Shown: positions 37,445 through 48,630 of the stretch, piece after piece
How positions within the stretch are numbered: the stretch's first letter is position 1
Layout of the letters: every line of letters starts with the position of its first letter
Assembly (NCBI RefSeq): GCF_003045775.1
Contig: NZ_PXNS01000001.1
Span: forward strand, 558,001 to 622,000
DNA length: 64,000 nucleotides
Direction of reading: 5' to 3'
DNA from: Halomonas litopenaei
GTDB lineage: Bacteria; Pseudomonadota; Gammaproteobacteria; Pseudomonadales; Halomonadaceae
Notes under the pieces: model-generated
What the model saw: only the letters and a program-made list of their open reading frames with translations
Databases searched by the model: none
Told to the model about the DNA's origin: nothing
Made by a program: the position numbers and the translations under genes

Positions 37445-38554
37445 ATGTCTCGCCCCCTGATCGCCGATATCGACCTGGATGCCCTGCGCCACAATTACCG
37501 GCTTGCCGCGGGCCTGGCCCCTGGCAGCCTCAGCGTCGCGGTGCTCAAGGCGGACGCCTACGGCCATGGCGCCGTCGCCTGCGCGAGGGCCTTGTCCGGC
37601 GAGGCGCCGATGTTTGCGGTGGCAGCGATCGAGGAGGCGGTCGCCCTGCGCGAGGCCGGCATCGAGGAGCCCATCGTGCTGCTCGAGGGGATCTTCAGCG
37701 CCGATGAGCTGGCCCAGGTGGAGGCGCTTGGCCTGGGCATGGCGATTCACAGCGACTGGCAGCTCGAGGCCGCCCTGGCACGGCGTCCGGCCCGGCCCAT
37801 CCCGGTGTGGCTGAAGGTGGACTCCGGCATGCATCGGCTGGGCTTCCCGCCCGAGCGGGCCGAAGCGGCCTGGCGGGCACTCGAGGCGGCCCCCGAGTGT
37901 GTCTGTGATCTTCACCTGATGAGCCACTTCGCCACCGCCGACAGTACCGATGCTGGCTACTTTCAACGTCAGCGCGAGTGCATTGTGGCGCTGGCCGAGC
38001 GTCTCGACGCGCCCACCTGCCTGGCCAACTCGCCAAGTATTCTTGCCCAGCCCTCGGCCCACGGTGCCATCAACCGTCCGGGAGTGATGCTCTACGGGGC
38101 CGACCCACTGGAGGTCGCCAACAGCGCAAGCCAGCAGCTTGCACCGGTGATGAGCCTGCGCAGCGAGATCATCGCCGTGCGCGAGCTTTCCGCGGGGGAG
38201 CCGGTGGGCTACGGGGGGCGCTTCGTCACCTCTCGGCCCTCGCGTATCGGGGTGGTGGCCTGTGGCTACGGCGACGGCTATGACCGCCACGCGGTGGACG
38301 GCACTCCGGTGCTGGTCGACGGCAAGCGCACCCATGTGGCCGGCAAGGTGTCGATGGACATGATGACGGTGGACCTGAGCGAACTACCCGAGGCAGGCAT
38401 CGGCAGCGAGGTGGTGCTGTGGGGCCGCAGCCGTCACGGTGGCGTTCTGTCGGTGGATGAAGTGGCCCGATTCTGCGACACCATCAGCTATACCCTGTTG
38501 ACCGGGGTGCTGCCACGGGTGCCCAGGCGGTACAATGGCGCCGTTAGCGACTGA
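37445..38554 (+). CDS. alr: Alanine racemase
   Basis: A 369-aa fold-type III PLP enzyme producing D-alanine for peptidoglycan. The PLP lysine is K35 in AVLKADAYGHG, and the second catalytic Tyr lies in VVACGYGDGYDRHAVDGTPV. INRPGVMLYGADPL and KVSMDMMTVDL are further family blocks. A CCTCGGAG ribosome site lies just upstream. It is followed by an lpxL-like gene after 44 nt. Confidence 0.95.
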   Translation: MSRPLIADIDLDALRHNYRLAAGLAPGSLSVAVLKADAYGHGAVACARALSGEAPMFAVAAIEEAVALREAGIEEPIVLLEGIFSADELAQVEALGLGMAIHSDWQLEAALARRPARPIPVWLKVDSGMHRLGFPPERAEAAWRALEAAPECVCDLHLMSHFATADSTDAGYFQRQRECIVALAERLDAPTCLANSPSILAQPSAHGAINRPGVMLYGADPLEVANSASQQLAPVMSLRSEIIAVRELSAGEPVGYGGRFVTSRPSRIGVVACGYGDGYDRHAVDGTPVLVDGKRTHVAGKVSMDMMTVDLSELPEAGIGSEVVLWGRSRHGGVLSVDEVARFCDTISYTLLTGVLPRVPRRYNGAVSD

Positions 38555-38598
38555 CGGCCTGGCTCGTCGGTCGTCCTGATCGACCGACGAGGGATCGC

Positions 38599-39519
38599 AT
38601 GTCCAAGGACACAACGACCGCGCCACGTTACTGGACCCAGCCACGCTACTGGCCGACCTACCTTGCCATCACCGCCATGCGCGCCAGTGCCTGGTTGCCG
38701 TGGCGCTGCAAGCTGGCGCTGGGCCGATTGATCGGACTGGCTGCCTGGCGTTTCGCCGGGCGTCGCCGTCATATCACCGAGACCAATATTCGCCTTTGCT
38801 TTCCCGAGCTCGACCCGGCGGCCCAGGCCCGCCTGGTCAAGCAGAGCTTTCTGGCCAACGGCATCGGCATCTTCGAGACCGCCACCGGCTGGTGCCGGGA
38901 TCCCGAACATCTGCGCCACCGGGTCACCTTCAAGGGCCAGGAGCATATGGCCAAGGTCCAGGCCGAAGGCAAGGGCGCGCTGATCATCGGCATCCACTTC
39001 TCCACCCTGGATCTCGGCGGCGCCCTGCACTCGCTGTTCTTTCCCGCCGACGTGGTCTATCGCCCCCACGACAATCCGGTGTTCGAGCGTTTCATGACCC
39101 GTGCCCGCAACGGCATCTTCGGTACCGCCATCGATCGTCATGACCTGCGTGGCGTGGTGCGACGGATCAAGGCCGGTCACCACGTCTGGTACAGTCCGGA
39201 CCAGGACTTCGGTCGTGACGCCAGCGTGTTTGCGCCCTTCTTCGGGGTCGAGGCGGCGTCGATCAAGCTGACGGCCAAGATCGCCAAGATGACCGGCGCG
39301 CCGGTGATGCCGCTGATCTTTCATCGCAATCCCGACAATCGCACCTACAGCCTCGAATACCTGCCCGCCCTGGACAACTTCCCCAGCGGTGACGAGGTCG
39401 CCGACGCTGCCCGTATCAACGCGGTGATCGAGGCCGCGATTCGCCGCCATCCCGAGCAGTATCTGTGGATGCACCGGCGCTTCAAGACCCGCCCCAGGGG
39501 CGAGGCCAAGATCTACTGA
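38599..39519 (+). CDS. Lipid A lauroyl-type acyltransferase (LpxL/HtrB family)
   Basis: A 306-aa inner-membrane acyltransferase that adds a secondary acyl chain to lipid A precursors. The catalytic HX4D motif is HFSTLD (H133, D138), and WYSPDQDFG, PFFGVEAAS and YLWMHRRFKTRP are conserved family blocks. An N-terminal amphipathic/membrane segment follows MSKDTTTAPRYW. LpxL and LpxP cannot be told apart from sequence by eye. Confidence 0.9.
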   Translation: MSKDTTTAPRYWTQPRYWPTYLAITAMRASAWLPWRCKLALGRLIGLAAWRFAGRRRHITETNIRLCFPELDPAAQARLVKQSFLANGIGIFETATGWCRDPEHLRHRVTFKGQEHMAKVQAEGKGALIIGIHFSTLDLGGALHSLFFPADVVYRPHDNPVFERFMTRARNGIFGTAIDRHDLRGVVRRIKAGHHVWYSPDQDFGRDASVFAPFFGVEAASIKLTAKIAKMTGAPVMPLIFHRNPDNRTYSLEYLPALDNFPSGDEVADAARINAVIEAAIRRHPEQYLWMHRRFKTRPRGEAKIY

Positions 39520-39576
39520 TGGACCCGCCTGGCGGGGCTTGCCGGCTTGGCCGTGGGCGCCCCGTCGGTCCAGGCG

Positions 39577-40929
39577 TCAACCGATCTGCTCGAGGCGCGC
39601 CGCCAGGCGTTCTCGCATGGGGGTCAGGTCGAGGCGGTGTGCGCCTCTTTCCAGTCGTTCCACGATAAAGGCCTGATCCATCGGGTCGCTGGCGCCGTCC
39701 GCCAGCGCCTGGCCGACCCGCTGAGCCATCCGCTGAATGCTGGGGAGCTGGTGTTCCCCGGCGAACAGTGACTGGGTCTTGAGCGACTTGAGCAAACCCA
39801 GCAGGGTGCTCTGGTCCTCGGCGCCGTAGGACAGGATCGGCACGAACAGGCGGTGCAGCAGGCTGTCGTAGCGTTCCACCGGCCAGGTCACACGGCGCTT
39901 GCCGTCACCGTCGACCATGGTGTTGGCCGGCTGCCACTTGAGGTAGCGGCACAGCAGATCGGTCATCCGGTGCAGGCACAGCCTGGCGGTGCCGGGGTCG
40001 TTGATCCCCGGGGACAGCGCCTTGATCGCCACTTCCATCATCTGGGTCAGTCCGTGGACGAAGTGCTCGTCGATGGATTCACCGTCGAGATAGGTGAGGG
40101 TGGAGAGCACCTCGTCGCACCACTCCTCGTTGGGCGTGTCCTCGCATTCCAGGATAGCGATGGGCAGACCTTCCACCACGTAGTCGCCGAAGCGAAACTG
40201 CAGATGCAGCACGCCACCGATGCGCTCGGCAAGCTCCGCCAGTCGCTCGAGGTTGGCGTTCTGCACATAGCCCGCCATGCGCGCATGGATCTCGTGACAC
40301 TGGGCGCTCGGCGGTGCAGCCGAGGGCAGGTAGCGCCAATGGTCATCGGTTTCCTTGTCGTGCAGACGCTGCATGCTGGCCAGGGTGGTGTCATGGAGCC
40401 CGGAGATCACGGCGTCGATCTGGATCGACTGGGAGGCGTTGTGGATGAAATAGACGAACAGCGCCAGGCAGTGCAGCACCATGGCACAGGCCAGATAGAT
40501 GGCGAGCGAACGCCAGGCGGCTTCGCCGTCGTCGACCTCCGGCACGATCAATAGAATCAGGATGAACAGGATGGTGCCCAGGTAGTGGCCGAGCACCCAC
40601 TGATTGGCGCGCTCCGATACCAGCCCGAATACCAGCTTGTGGGAAAAGTTGCCGCCGGCCTGGGACAGCACCGACATCACCATGGAAAAGCTGAACACCA
40701 TCAGCGAGATCATGCCGCCGAGCATCGCCGCCAGCAGTGACTGGGCGCTGCCCGGGGCGGTGAGACTGAGCTTCTGGATCACCTCCGGCAGCGAGGTGTC
40801 GCTGATCGGTGGGGCCAGCGCCAGCAGGCCGAGCAGACCGTAGACCAGGGCTGCCAGGGTCGGCAGGTAGGCGATGCTGGTATAAAAGGCGCGAATCAAC
40901 CGCACCGGATGGAAGGTCAGCGATGACAT
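39577..40929 (-). CDS. DUF2254 family membrane protein
   Basis: A 450-aa protein with four N-terminal membrane helices (YTSIAYLPTLAALVYGLLGLLALA; LLAAMLGGMISLMVFSFSMVMSVL; WVLGHYLGTILFILILLIVPEV; LACAMVLHCLALFVYFIHN) and a soluble C-terminal half. The blocks FSFSMVMSVLSQA and ALSPGINDPGTARLCLHRM are characteristic of DUF2254. Function is unknown. It is convergent with the lpxL-like gene and separated from ettA by 205 nt. Confidence 0.88.
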   Translation of the reverse strand: MSSLTFHPVRLIRAFYTSIAYLPTLAALVYGLLGLLALAPPISDTSLPEVIQKLSLTAPGSAQSLLAAMLGGMISLMVFSFSMVMSVLSQAGGNFSHKLVFGLVSERANQWVLGHYLGTILFILILLIVPEVDDGEAAWRSLAIYLACAMVLHCLALFVYFIHNASQSIQIDAVISGLHDTTLASMQRLHDKETDDHWRYLPSAAPPSAQCHEIHARMAGYVQNANLERLAELAERIGGVLHLQFRFGDYVVEGLPIAILECEDTPNEEWCDEVLSTLTYLDGESIDEHFVHGLTQMMEVAIKALSPGINDPGTARLCLHRMTDLLCRYLKWQPANTMVDGDGKRRVTWPVERYDSLLHRLFVPILSYGAEDQSTLLGLLKSLKTQSLFAGEHQLPSIQRMAQRVGQALADGASDPMDQAFIVERLERGAHRLDLTPMRERLAARLEQIG

Positions 40930-41080
40930 GGCAGGGACCCTGTCAGGTAGCGGTGGATGGGATAGGTCGATGTCGACGACAAGATGCGTCGCATGTGGCT
41001 CTTATCGCTTCAAGCGTGCTGTCATGCAAGTACGCCGGTAAACGCTGGCGGCAGCGGAAAGACTGGAACTGCACAAACGA

Positions 41081-41110
41081 CGACGCCACCGGCGTGGGCC
41101 GGTGGCGTCG
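41081..41110 (-). terminator. Hairpin terminator at the end of ettA
   Basis: A perfect 13-bp stem (41081-41093 with 41098-41110), 4-nt loop, followed on the minus strand by TCGTTTGTGC. The T tail is modest. Confidence 0.55.
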
Positions 41111-41134
41111 TTGCAGTGCGCAGTGCTTGTCGTA

Positions 41135-42796
<1,662 letters not shown>

Positions 42797-43067
42797 GGGA
42801 ACTCGCTAGTGTTGGGGAAACGATCACCACCGGCGCTGACGGACGCCCTGGGCGTCGACAGCATAGCCAGACGTGGACGATGCCGCGTTTCCACTGGGGT
42901 TCGCGGAAAAAAAGCTGGTCACAGATGATAGAGCCGGAGGCGCACAAACGCCAGCCATGTGGCGAGATCGAGGGTCGCCTCACACAAGGTGAGGGGATTC
43001 GCCAGGCGAGAGCGAAGGGCGGGGGCGATGCACCGACCGCCCCGGGAAAGACAGGTGGCGCTGGGTG

Positions 43068-43283
43068 CTATTCCTCTTCTTCTTCCTCTTCCTCGTCATA
43101 GCCCCAGTCGTCATCGATGGCCTGGCGCAGGCGACGTTCCTCGAGCAGGGCTTCCACTCGTCGGCGGGCGCGCAGGGTGTCAGCACGGTTGGAAGGACGA
43201 CTGCGGGAATAGTCCTCGTCGTTGACCGCCTCCTGATCAGAGAGGTCGAGGTAGGCATCATCGAGAAGGGAATCACGGCTCAT
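43068..43283 (-). CDS. PA3496-like small protein with poly-Glu tail
   Basis: A 71-aa protein. The middle part RARRRVEALLEERRLRQAIDDDW fits the PA3496 family of putative envelope-integrity proteins, and it ends with eight consecutive Glu encoded by a GAA/GAG repeat. The N-terminal half is acidic and probably disordered. The poly-Glu length could vary between strains by slippage. Function is not established. Confidence 0.72.
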   Translation of the reverse strand: MSRDSLLDDAYLDLSDQEAVNDEDYSRSRPSNRADTLRARRRVEALLEERRLRQAIDDDWGYDEEEEEEEE

Positions 43284-43426
43284 GTGAAATCTCCCATGGC
43301 CAGAGCGCCGAAGCGCGTCTTGTCACACCATGCTTCCGACGGCGGGAAGCGCCAACAGAATCCGAGGACTCTGTTGGCTATATAAGCGGGAATCGAGAAA
43401 AGTGCAAGAGGGAGGCGTGGACTGGC

Positions 43427-43861
43427 TCAGGCGCTGTCGGCGCCGTCACGCAGGCGATCGATCTCGGCCAGGTTGGCCACACGTTCGCTGACGTCCTTCT
43501 GGACGCCGATAAAGTAGACCAGCTCGTCACTTTCGTCCAACACCGGGGTCAGTGACAGCTCGTTGTAGAACAGGGTGCCGTCCTTCTTGTAGTTGCGCAG
43601 AACTTCGCGGCAGGGGCGCAACTCCTTCAAGGCCTTGCGCACGACGTCGAGGGCCGGCTGGTCGGTATCGTCGTTCTGCAGGAAGCGGCAGTCGCGGTAG
43701 AGGATCTCGTCCGCGCTGTAGCCGGTCAGGCGCTCGAAGCCCTGATTCACGTAGATCAGGATATGCTCGTCGCCTTCCTTCTCGGCCACCACGATCCCGT
43801 CTTCCGAGGCGTTGACGATGCGTTCGAGCAGTTCCGGGGCGATCATGTTCGGTCGTGTCAT
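43427..43861 (-). CDS. Short LOV-domain blue-light photoreceptor
   Basis: A 144-aa single PAS/LOV protein very like the short LOV proteins of Pseudomonas putida. The FMN-adduct cysteine is C58 in YRDCRFLQNDDTD, and other flavin contacts are visible: N90 in RNYKKDGT, N100 in LFYNELSLTP and Q121 in YFIGVQKDVS. A short helix (NLAEIDRLRDG) follows the core, the dimerisation helix of short LOVs. The motif is DCRFLQ instead of the commoner NCRFLQ. No effector domain is attached. The start at 43861 has AGGA upstream. Confidence 0.88.
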   Translation of the reverse strand: MTRPNMIAPELLERIVNASEDGIVVAEKEGDEHILIYVNQGFERLTGYSADEILYRDCRFLQNDDTDQPALDVVRKALKELRPCREVLRNYKKDGTLFYNELSLTPVLDESDELVYFIGVQKDVSERVANLAEIDRLRDGADSA

Positions 43862-44258
43862 GGGACGTCCTGTTGCGGGCTTGGCGTTACACCCTTGTTG
43901 CCTGGTAATCAGGGGCCGGGGATTCAGGGGCCAGGATGTGCACCAAACCGGTAGTCTCTCAAAGACGGTTTGTGCGCAACCTCGGGATGTAATGATGGCT
44001 CTAATCGGCAAAATTTGATGCTAAGCATGGCCAGAGGGCGAGATTAAATCAATGGTCCGCTAAGGAAACGCTGCATAAATTGCTGCGCTCGACATCTCGA
44101 CCGCCGGCGGTACTCAGGCTCCTCATTTAACCCATGTAAACTCGAAACCTTGCGTTCCGGCGGCAACCGACCTGTCATCGCTCGCGAGATTTCTTCAGCG
44201 CTTCCTGTCGTCTTTGCTGTGGCGGTAGTGTGGAGCGGACGCTGAGGCTGCCCTTGCG
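43862..44258. other. Intergenic region between LOV and MFS genes
   Basis: A 397-nt region without a convincing gene. It holds an inverted-repeat-bounded segment listed separately. The open frames across it read as Arg/Pro-rich shadow sequence. Confidence 0.5.
44063..44206. mobile_element. Possible MITE or insertion-sequence remnant
   Basis: AGGAAACGCTGCATAAAT (44063-44080) and ATTTCTTCAGCGCTTCCT (44189-44206) are inverted copies with 15 of 18 matches, bounding a 144-bp segment with no gene. The ends resemble those of some small transposon remnants, but no transposase piece or clear target duplication was recognised. Confidence 0.3.
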
Positions 44259-45569
44259 TCACTCTACCTCCGGCAGGCGCAACGCGCTGAGGGCGGCCAG
44301 GGCGGCGGTGGCGGCCAGCACCAGCAACAGCGGGCCGGCGCCGAGCCATTGCGCCAGAGCACCGATCACGGCGCCGACGATCAGCATCAGCACGCCAGTG
44401 ATGGTGTTGGACAGGGCCACATAGAGGGCACGATTGTCGGCGCCGGCCATGTCGACGATGTAGGTCTTGCGACCGAGGCGAATGCCCGAGTGGACGATGA
44501 CCAGCAGCGCGTAGACCAAGGCGTAGGGCCAGACACTTGCGCTCATCGACTCGGGCAACCAGGCCAGCGATGCCCCCAGCAGGCAGCACAGGGTGGTACC
44601 GATGGCACCGTCGCGCATCACCGTTTTGCTGGAGGCATCCGAACGCTTGCCCCAGATGGGGCTGGCGACCATGCCGGCGACCCCGGATACCACGATCAGA
44701 AGTCCCAGTCCGCCAAGTTCAGTACCGCCGTTGTCCTGGGCCATCAGCGCTACATAGGGCAACGCCAGGGCGCTGGACAGCAACAGGGCGCGGGTCAGAT
44801 TGAAGTTACGAAAGGCGGCGTCGTCGCGCATCAGGGCGAGGCCGGTCTTGACCGAATCCCAGGCGTTGGCGCCGCCGTCGGTGGCGCCTTCCGCTTCTTC
44901 GATGGCGGCGGCGCACAGCGCATTGAGGGTCCATCCCAGCGCCGCCACGCCAAGCAGCACCGCCAGGGCGAGCTCGCCGGGACGGTCGTCGAACAGCACC
45001 AGCACCGCACCGGCGGCCAGGGTCACGGCGCCCGCCACACTGCCGCTCCAGCCCATCAGGGTCCCGCGACGTTGCTTGGAGATGGTCTTGCCGAGCACGT
45101 CCTTGGTGGCGATGGACGACAGCCCCCGGGCCAGCGACAGGGCGACCAGGGCCAGCAGTACCAGGCCGCCGCCAACACCGCCGGAACCGATCAGGGCAAG
45201 AACCGACAGCGCCGCGGCGGCCAGCGCCTGGAGCAATCCACCGACCATCCAGACGCCCTTGCGCCTGGGTTTCAGGCGGATAAAACCGGCCACGAACAGT
45301 TGGGGCAGCAGGGCGCCGGCCTCGCGAATCGGCACCAGCAGGCCGACCATCCAGGTCGGCGCGCCGATGGCGCCCAGTAGCCAGGGCAGGACCAGACGGG
45401 CGCTGGAGAGTTCGTCGGCGAGCTTGTTGCCTAGCGACGCCAGCAGATGCAGGAAGAAGTTGCGCGGCTGCTCATCGCAGGCGCTGTCCGGGATGTCCTT
45501 GCACAGGCGACTGTCCTCGTCGCCGGTGAGCCACTCGTAAAGTCGCGTCTGGGTTTCGCCACTGGCCAT
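44259..45569 (-). CDS. MFS transporter
   Basis: A 436-aa major facilitator with about twelve membrane helices after a soluble N-terminal segment (TQTRLYEWLTGDEDSRLCKDIPDSACDEQPRNFF in part). Helical blocks include VALSLARGLSSIATKDVLGKTI and GVAGMVASPIWGKRSDASSKTVM, where the cytoplasmic loop resembles the MFS motif A. The substrate cannot be inferred. The start at 45569 is chosen over an upstream in-frame extension with poor coding character. It is divergent from the Rdx-family gene. Confidence 0.85.
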   Translation of the reverse strand: MASGETQTRLYEWLTGDEDSRLCKDIPDSACDEQPRNFFLHLLASLGNKLADELSSARLVLPWLLGAIGAPTWMVGLLVPIREAGALLPQLFVAGFIRLKPRRKGVWMVGGLLQALAAAALSVLALIGSGGVGGGLVLLALVALSLARGLSSIATKDVLGKTISKQRRGTLMGWSGSVAGAVTLAAGAVLVLFDDRPGELALAVLLGVAALGWTLNALCAAAIEEAEGATDGGANAWDSVKTGLALMRDDAAFRNFNLTRALLLSSALALPYVALMAQDNGGTELGGLGLLIVVSGVAGMVASPIWGKRSDASSKTVMRDGAIGTTLCCLLGASLAWLPESMSASVWPYALVYALLVIVHSGIRLGRKTYIVDMAGADNRALYVALSNTITGVLMLIVGAVIGALAQWLGAGPLLLVLAATAALAALSALRLPEVE

Positions 45570-45679
45570 GGAGGCTGTCCTGACTGTTATGATCGTGGTT
45601 TGAGGGAATACGGTGTACGTGCTGCCTTGCAGCGCGTTGCCGGTGTTTCCACCTACGTGCTGGAACAGGGAGGCTGAAC

Positions 45680-45949
45680 GTGGCACGCATTCGGATTATC
45701 TACTGTACGCAATGTCAGTGGCTCTTGCGTAGTGGCTGGTATGCCCAGGAGCTGCTCTCGACCTTCGGCGAGGATCTCGAGGAGGTGACGCTGGTGCCTT
45801 CCCACGGCGGCCATTTCGAGATCCGGCTGGATGACGAGACGCTATGGGAGCGCAAGCGAGATGGCGGCTTTCCCGACGTCAAGACGCTCAAGCAACGGGT
45901 CCGCGACGGCATCGCTCCCGAGCGCGATCTGGGCCATCTGGACCGTTGA
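45680..45949 (+). CDS. SelT/SelW/SelH-type Rdx family protein
   Basis: An 89-aa thioredoxin-like Rdx protein with an N-terminal CTQC redox motif after the first strand (IRIIYCTQCQWLLRSGWYAQELL) and the family block VTLVPSHGGHFEIRLDDETLWERKRDGGFPD. Bacterial members use Cys-Cys in place of the selenocysteine of animal homologues; their substrate is unknown. The GTG start has GGGAGG 6 nt upstream. Confidence 0.88.
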   Translation: MARIRIIYCTQCQWLLRSGWYAQELLSTFGEDLEEVTLVPSHGGHFEIRLDDETLWERKRDGGFPDVKTLKQRVRDGIAPERDLGHLDR

Positions 45950-46081
45950 ATGTTGCCGATGGTCATCCTGTGTTGACGGTCTGAACGCGGGCTCGATGGC
46001 GTCATCCTGATTGACCGCGTTCCCCCTTCGCGTGGCTATGGCTCGCGGCTCCTTACCCTCATCTTTACCCCAGGGAATGTC

Positions 46082-46978
46082 ATGACAACTGATCGACAGG
46101 CCATGGCCTTCGGCCTTGGCGCCGTGGCGTTGTGGTCCACGGTGGCCACCGCCTTCAAGCTGGCGCTTGCCCATATGAGCCCGCTGGAGCTGATGTGGCT
46201 GGCGGCGCTGGTGTCCTGGGCGCTGATGAGCGTGCTGATGCTGCGGCGCGGACAGCTGCATCAGGCACTTCGTCGCGGCTGGCGCACCGCTGTGTGGGCC
46301 GGGCTGATGAACCCGGTGGCCTACTACCTTGTGCTGTTTGCGGCCTATGACCGGTTGCCCGGACAGGAGGCCATGGCGCTCAACTACACCTGGGCGCTGG
46401 CCATGGCCCTGCTGGCGGTGCCGATCCTCAAGCAGCGGTTGACGCCGATGGACGTGGTGGCCGGCCTGGTGGCCTACGCCGGGGTCTGGGTCATCGCCAC
46501 CCGTGGCCAGGTTTTTGACGTGGCCTTCGCCGATCCTCTGGGCGTCGCACTGGCGCTGGTGTCGACGCTGATCTGGGCGCTGTACTGGCTGTTCAATGCC
46601 CGCGACCGGCGTCCGCCGCTGGTCGCCCAGTGGCAGAACTTCAGCGTCGGGGTGCCGGTGCTGACGCTGCTGATGGTGCTGGGTCCAGGCTTTCAGTGGC
46701 ACGGCAGTGCCGCCCTGGGCGCGGGCATCTATGTCGGACTGTTCGAGATGGGCGTCGCTTTTGTGCTATGGCAGGCGGCGATGCAGCGGGTGTCGCGCAC
46801 CGCCAAGGTCTCCAACCTGATCTTTCTGTCGCCACCGGTGTCGCTGATGCTGCTCTACCTGGTGGTCGGCGAGCCGATACTCCCCTCGACCCTGATCGGA
46901 CTGGTGCTGATCCTGCTGGGGCTTGGGCTACAGCAGTGGCAGAAGGCGCCGGCTCACGTCGAGCCATCCTCCTCATGA
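46082..46978 (+). CDS. EamA/DMT-superfamily transporter
   Basis: A 298-aa inner-membrane protein with ten predicted helices and two EamA halves (GAVALWSTVATAFKLAL start; GVALALVSTLIWALYWLFNARD second half). The end LIGLVLILLGLGLQQW is typical. Drug/metabolite exporters of this type move amino acids or other small molecules; the substrate is unknown. CAGGGAATG precedes the ATG. It converges with tesA. Confidence 0.87.
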   Translation: MTTDRQAMAFGLGAVALWSTVATAFKLALAHMSPLELMWLAALVSWALMSVLMLRRGQLHQALRRGWRTAVWAGLMNPVAYYLVLFAAYDRLPGQEAMALNYTWALAMALLAVPILKQRLTPMDVVAGLVAYAGVWVIATRGQVFDVAFADPLGVALALVSTLIWALYWLFNARDRRPPLVAQWQNFSVGVPVLTLLMVLGPGFQWHGSAALGAGIYVGLFEMGVAFVLWQAAMQRVSRTAKVSNLIFLSPPVSLMLLYLVVGEPILPSTLIGLVLILLGLGLQQWQKAPAHVEPSSS

Positions 46979-47033
46979 AGACCTGGCGGTAGGCGCTTCT
47001 GCGCACTCCAGCGCGGAGCAAAGCGGTGGGATA

Positions 47034-47741
47034 TCAGGAGGCGCTCGCTTGCTCGCTGCGTTCTTCGCTGTCCTTCTGGCTGGAGGGCTGGGTCGACACC
47101 GCCTCGGTCCCCGGCGTCTCGGTCTCGTCCAGCAGGGGCGCAAGGCTCGGCCAGACGTTGTCGAGCAGCCTTGGCTGGGCCTCGGCGGTGGGGTGGATGC
47201 CGTCGTCCTGCATCAGCTCAGGGTCCAGCGCCACCCCTTCGAGCAGGAAGGGCACCAGCGGCACCTCATGGGTGTCGGCCAGTTCTCGAAAGACCCCGGT
47301 GAAGGCCTGACGGTAGGCGTCGCCGTAATTCGGGGGAATATCGATACCCAGCAGCAGCACCTGGGCGCCGGCGGCCTGGCTCTTTTCGATCATGCCTTCG
47401 AGGTTTGCCGACATCTGGCTCGGCGGAAGGCCCCTGAGTCCATCATTGCCGCCCAGCTCCAGCAGAACGATGTCCGGGTCGTGCTGTCGGAGGAGTTCAG
47501 GGAGACGGGTGGCGCCCCCGCCGGTGGTTTCGCCGCTGATGCTGGCATTGACCACCTCGGCGCGGTGCGCCACTCGCTCGGCCAGCAACGCCACCCAGCC
47601 GGCGTCCCGTTCGATGCCGTAAGCGGCGCTCAAGCTGTCGCCCACCACCAGCAAGGTCGGCGGGGCTGTGTCAGACTGGGCCCAGACCGACCCCGGCACA
47701 AGGGCGGTCAAGACGCAGGCCATCATCAGCGTCTTCAGCAT
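47034..47741 (-). CDS. tesA: Arylesterase/thioesterase TesA (SGNH hydrolase)
   Basis: A 235-aa periplasmic esterase with signal peptide MLKTLMMACVLTALVPGSVWA. SGNH blocks are clear: LLVVGDSLSAAYGI (Ser), NASISGETTGGGA (Gly), LLELGGNDGLRG (Asn) and QDDGIHPTAEAQ (Asp-His). A ~35-residue Ser/Glu/Thr-rich tail follows the domain. It is divergent from ybbA-ybbP with a 136-nt gap, the same association as in Escherichia coli (tesA with ybbA-ybbP). Confidence 0.93.
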   Translation of the reverse strand: MLKTLMMACVLTALVPGSVWAQSDTAPPTLLVVGDSLSAAYGIERDAGWVALLAERVAHRAEVVNASISGETTGGGATRLPELLRQHDPDIVLLELGGNDGLRGLPPSQMSANLEGMIEKSQAAGAQVLLLGIDIPPNYGDAYRQAFTGVFRELADTHEVPLVPFLLEGVALDPELMQDDGIHPTAEAQPRLLDNVWPSLAPLLDETETPGTEAVSTQPSSQKDSEERSEQASAS

Positions 47742-47877
47742 CCGCCTGGCGGGCGTTGCCCGGCGATCCTGCGCTCGTCTTCCTGACGTCGTGGCATCAG
47801 CAGCGCCGAAGCGCGAGGCTCCAGAAAAAAACCGCCGTGCCGCCCCAAACGTCCAAGTCCCAGGGAATGCCATCACC

Positions 47878-48630
47878 ATGTCGCTGTCTCCTTCCGAGAA
47901 TACCGTCCCGACCACCGTGCTGCGCGCGCGAGGCCTGTCCAAGCGGGTCGCCAGCGGAACGCGGGAACTGACCATCCTGCGCGAGCTTGAGCTCGACGTA
48001 CAGTCCGGCGAGAGCGTCGCCATCCTCGGCCAGAGCGGTGCCGGCAAGTCGACCCTGCTGGCGCTGCTGGCCGGTCTCGATACGCCGAGTGCCGGCGAGC
48101 TTGCGATGTTCGGTACATCGCTTGCCGAGCTCGACGAGGACGGTCGCGCGGCGCTGAGAAACACCCGAGTGGGCTTCGTGTTTCAGAACTTCCAGTTGCT
48201 GCCGACCCTGACGGCGCTGGAAAACGTGCTGCTGCCGACCGAGCTGTCGACCCTTGCCAACCGTGAGGCCCGTGCCACCGACTGGCTCGGTCGAGTGGGG
48301 TTGGGCGAACGCCTGGATCACCTGCCCAAGCAGCTGTCCGGCGGCGAACAGCAACGGGTGGCGCTGGCGCGGGCCTTTGTCACCGGCCCCGAGCTGGTGT
48401 TTGCCGATGAACCGACCGGCAATCTCGACCCGGACACCGGGGAGCGCATCATTCAGACCCTGTTCGAGCTCAACCGTTCCGAGGGCACCACCCTGGTGCT
48501 GGTTACCCACGACCACGCTCTGGCGAGGCGCTGCGATCGGTGTCTGCGCCTGGCCGACGGCCAGCTCACCAAGGTGACATCCAAGCTTCCAGCCGAGGCG
48601 CCAGACGCCCAGCGGGAGGCCTCGGCATGA
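47878..48630 (+). CDS. ybbA: YbbA-like ABC transporter ATP-binding protein
   Basis: A 250-aa MacB/LolD-type ATPase: Walker [11 protein letters not shown], signature [16 protein letters not shown], Walker [16 protein letters not shown], and H-loop LVTHDH. It pairs with the large permease whose start overlaps its stop by 4 nt. The gene starts at 47878; upstream frame sequence belongs to the tesA promoter region. YbbAP complexes are thought to extract hydrophobic molecules or lipoproteins with TesA. Confidence 0.92.
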   Translation: MSLSPSENTVPTTVLRARGLSKRVASGTRELTILRELELDVQSGESVAILGQSGAGKSTLLALLAGLDTPSAGELAMFGTSLAELDEDGRAALRNTRVGFVFQNFQLLPTLTALENVLLPTELSTLANREARATDWLGRVGLGERLDHLPKQLSGGEQQRVALARAFVTGPELVFADEPTGNLDPDTGERIIQTLFELNRSEGTTLVLVTHDHALARRCDRCLRLADGQLTKVTSKLPAEAPDAQREASA

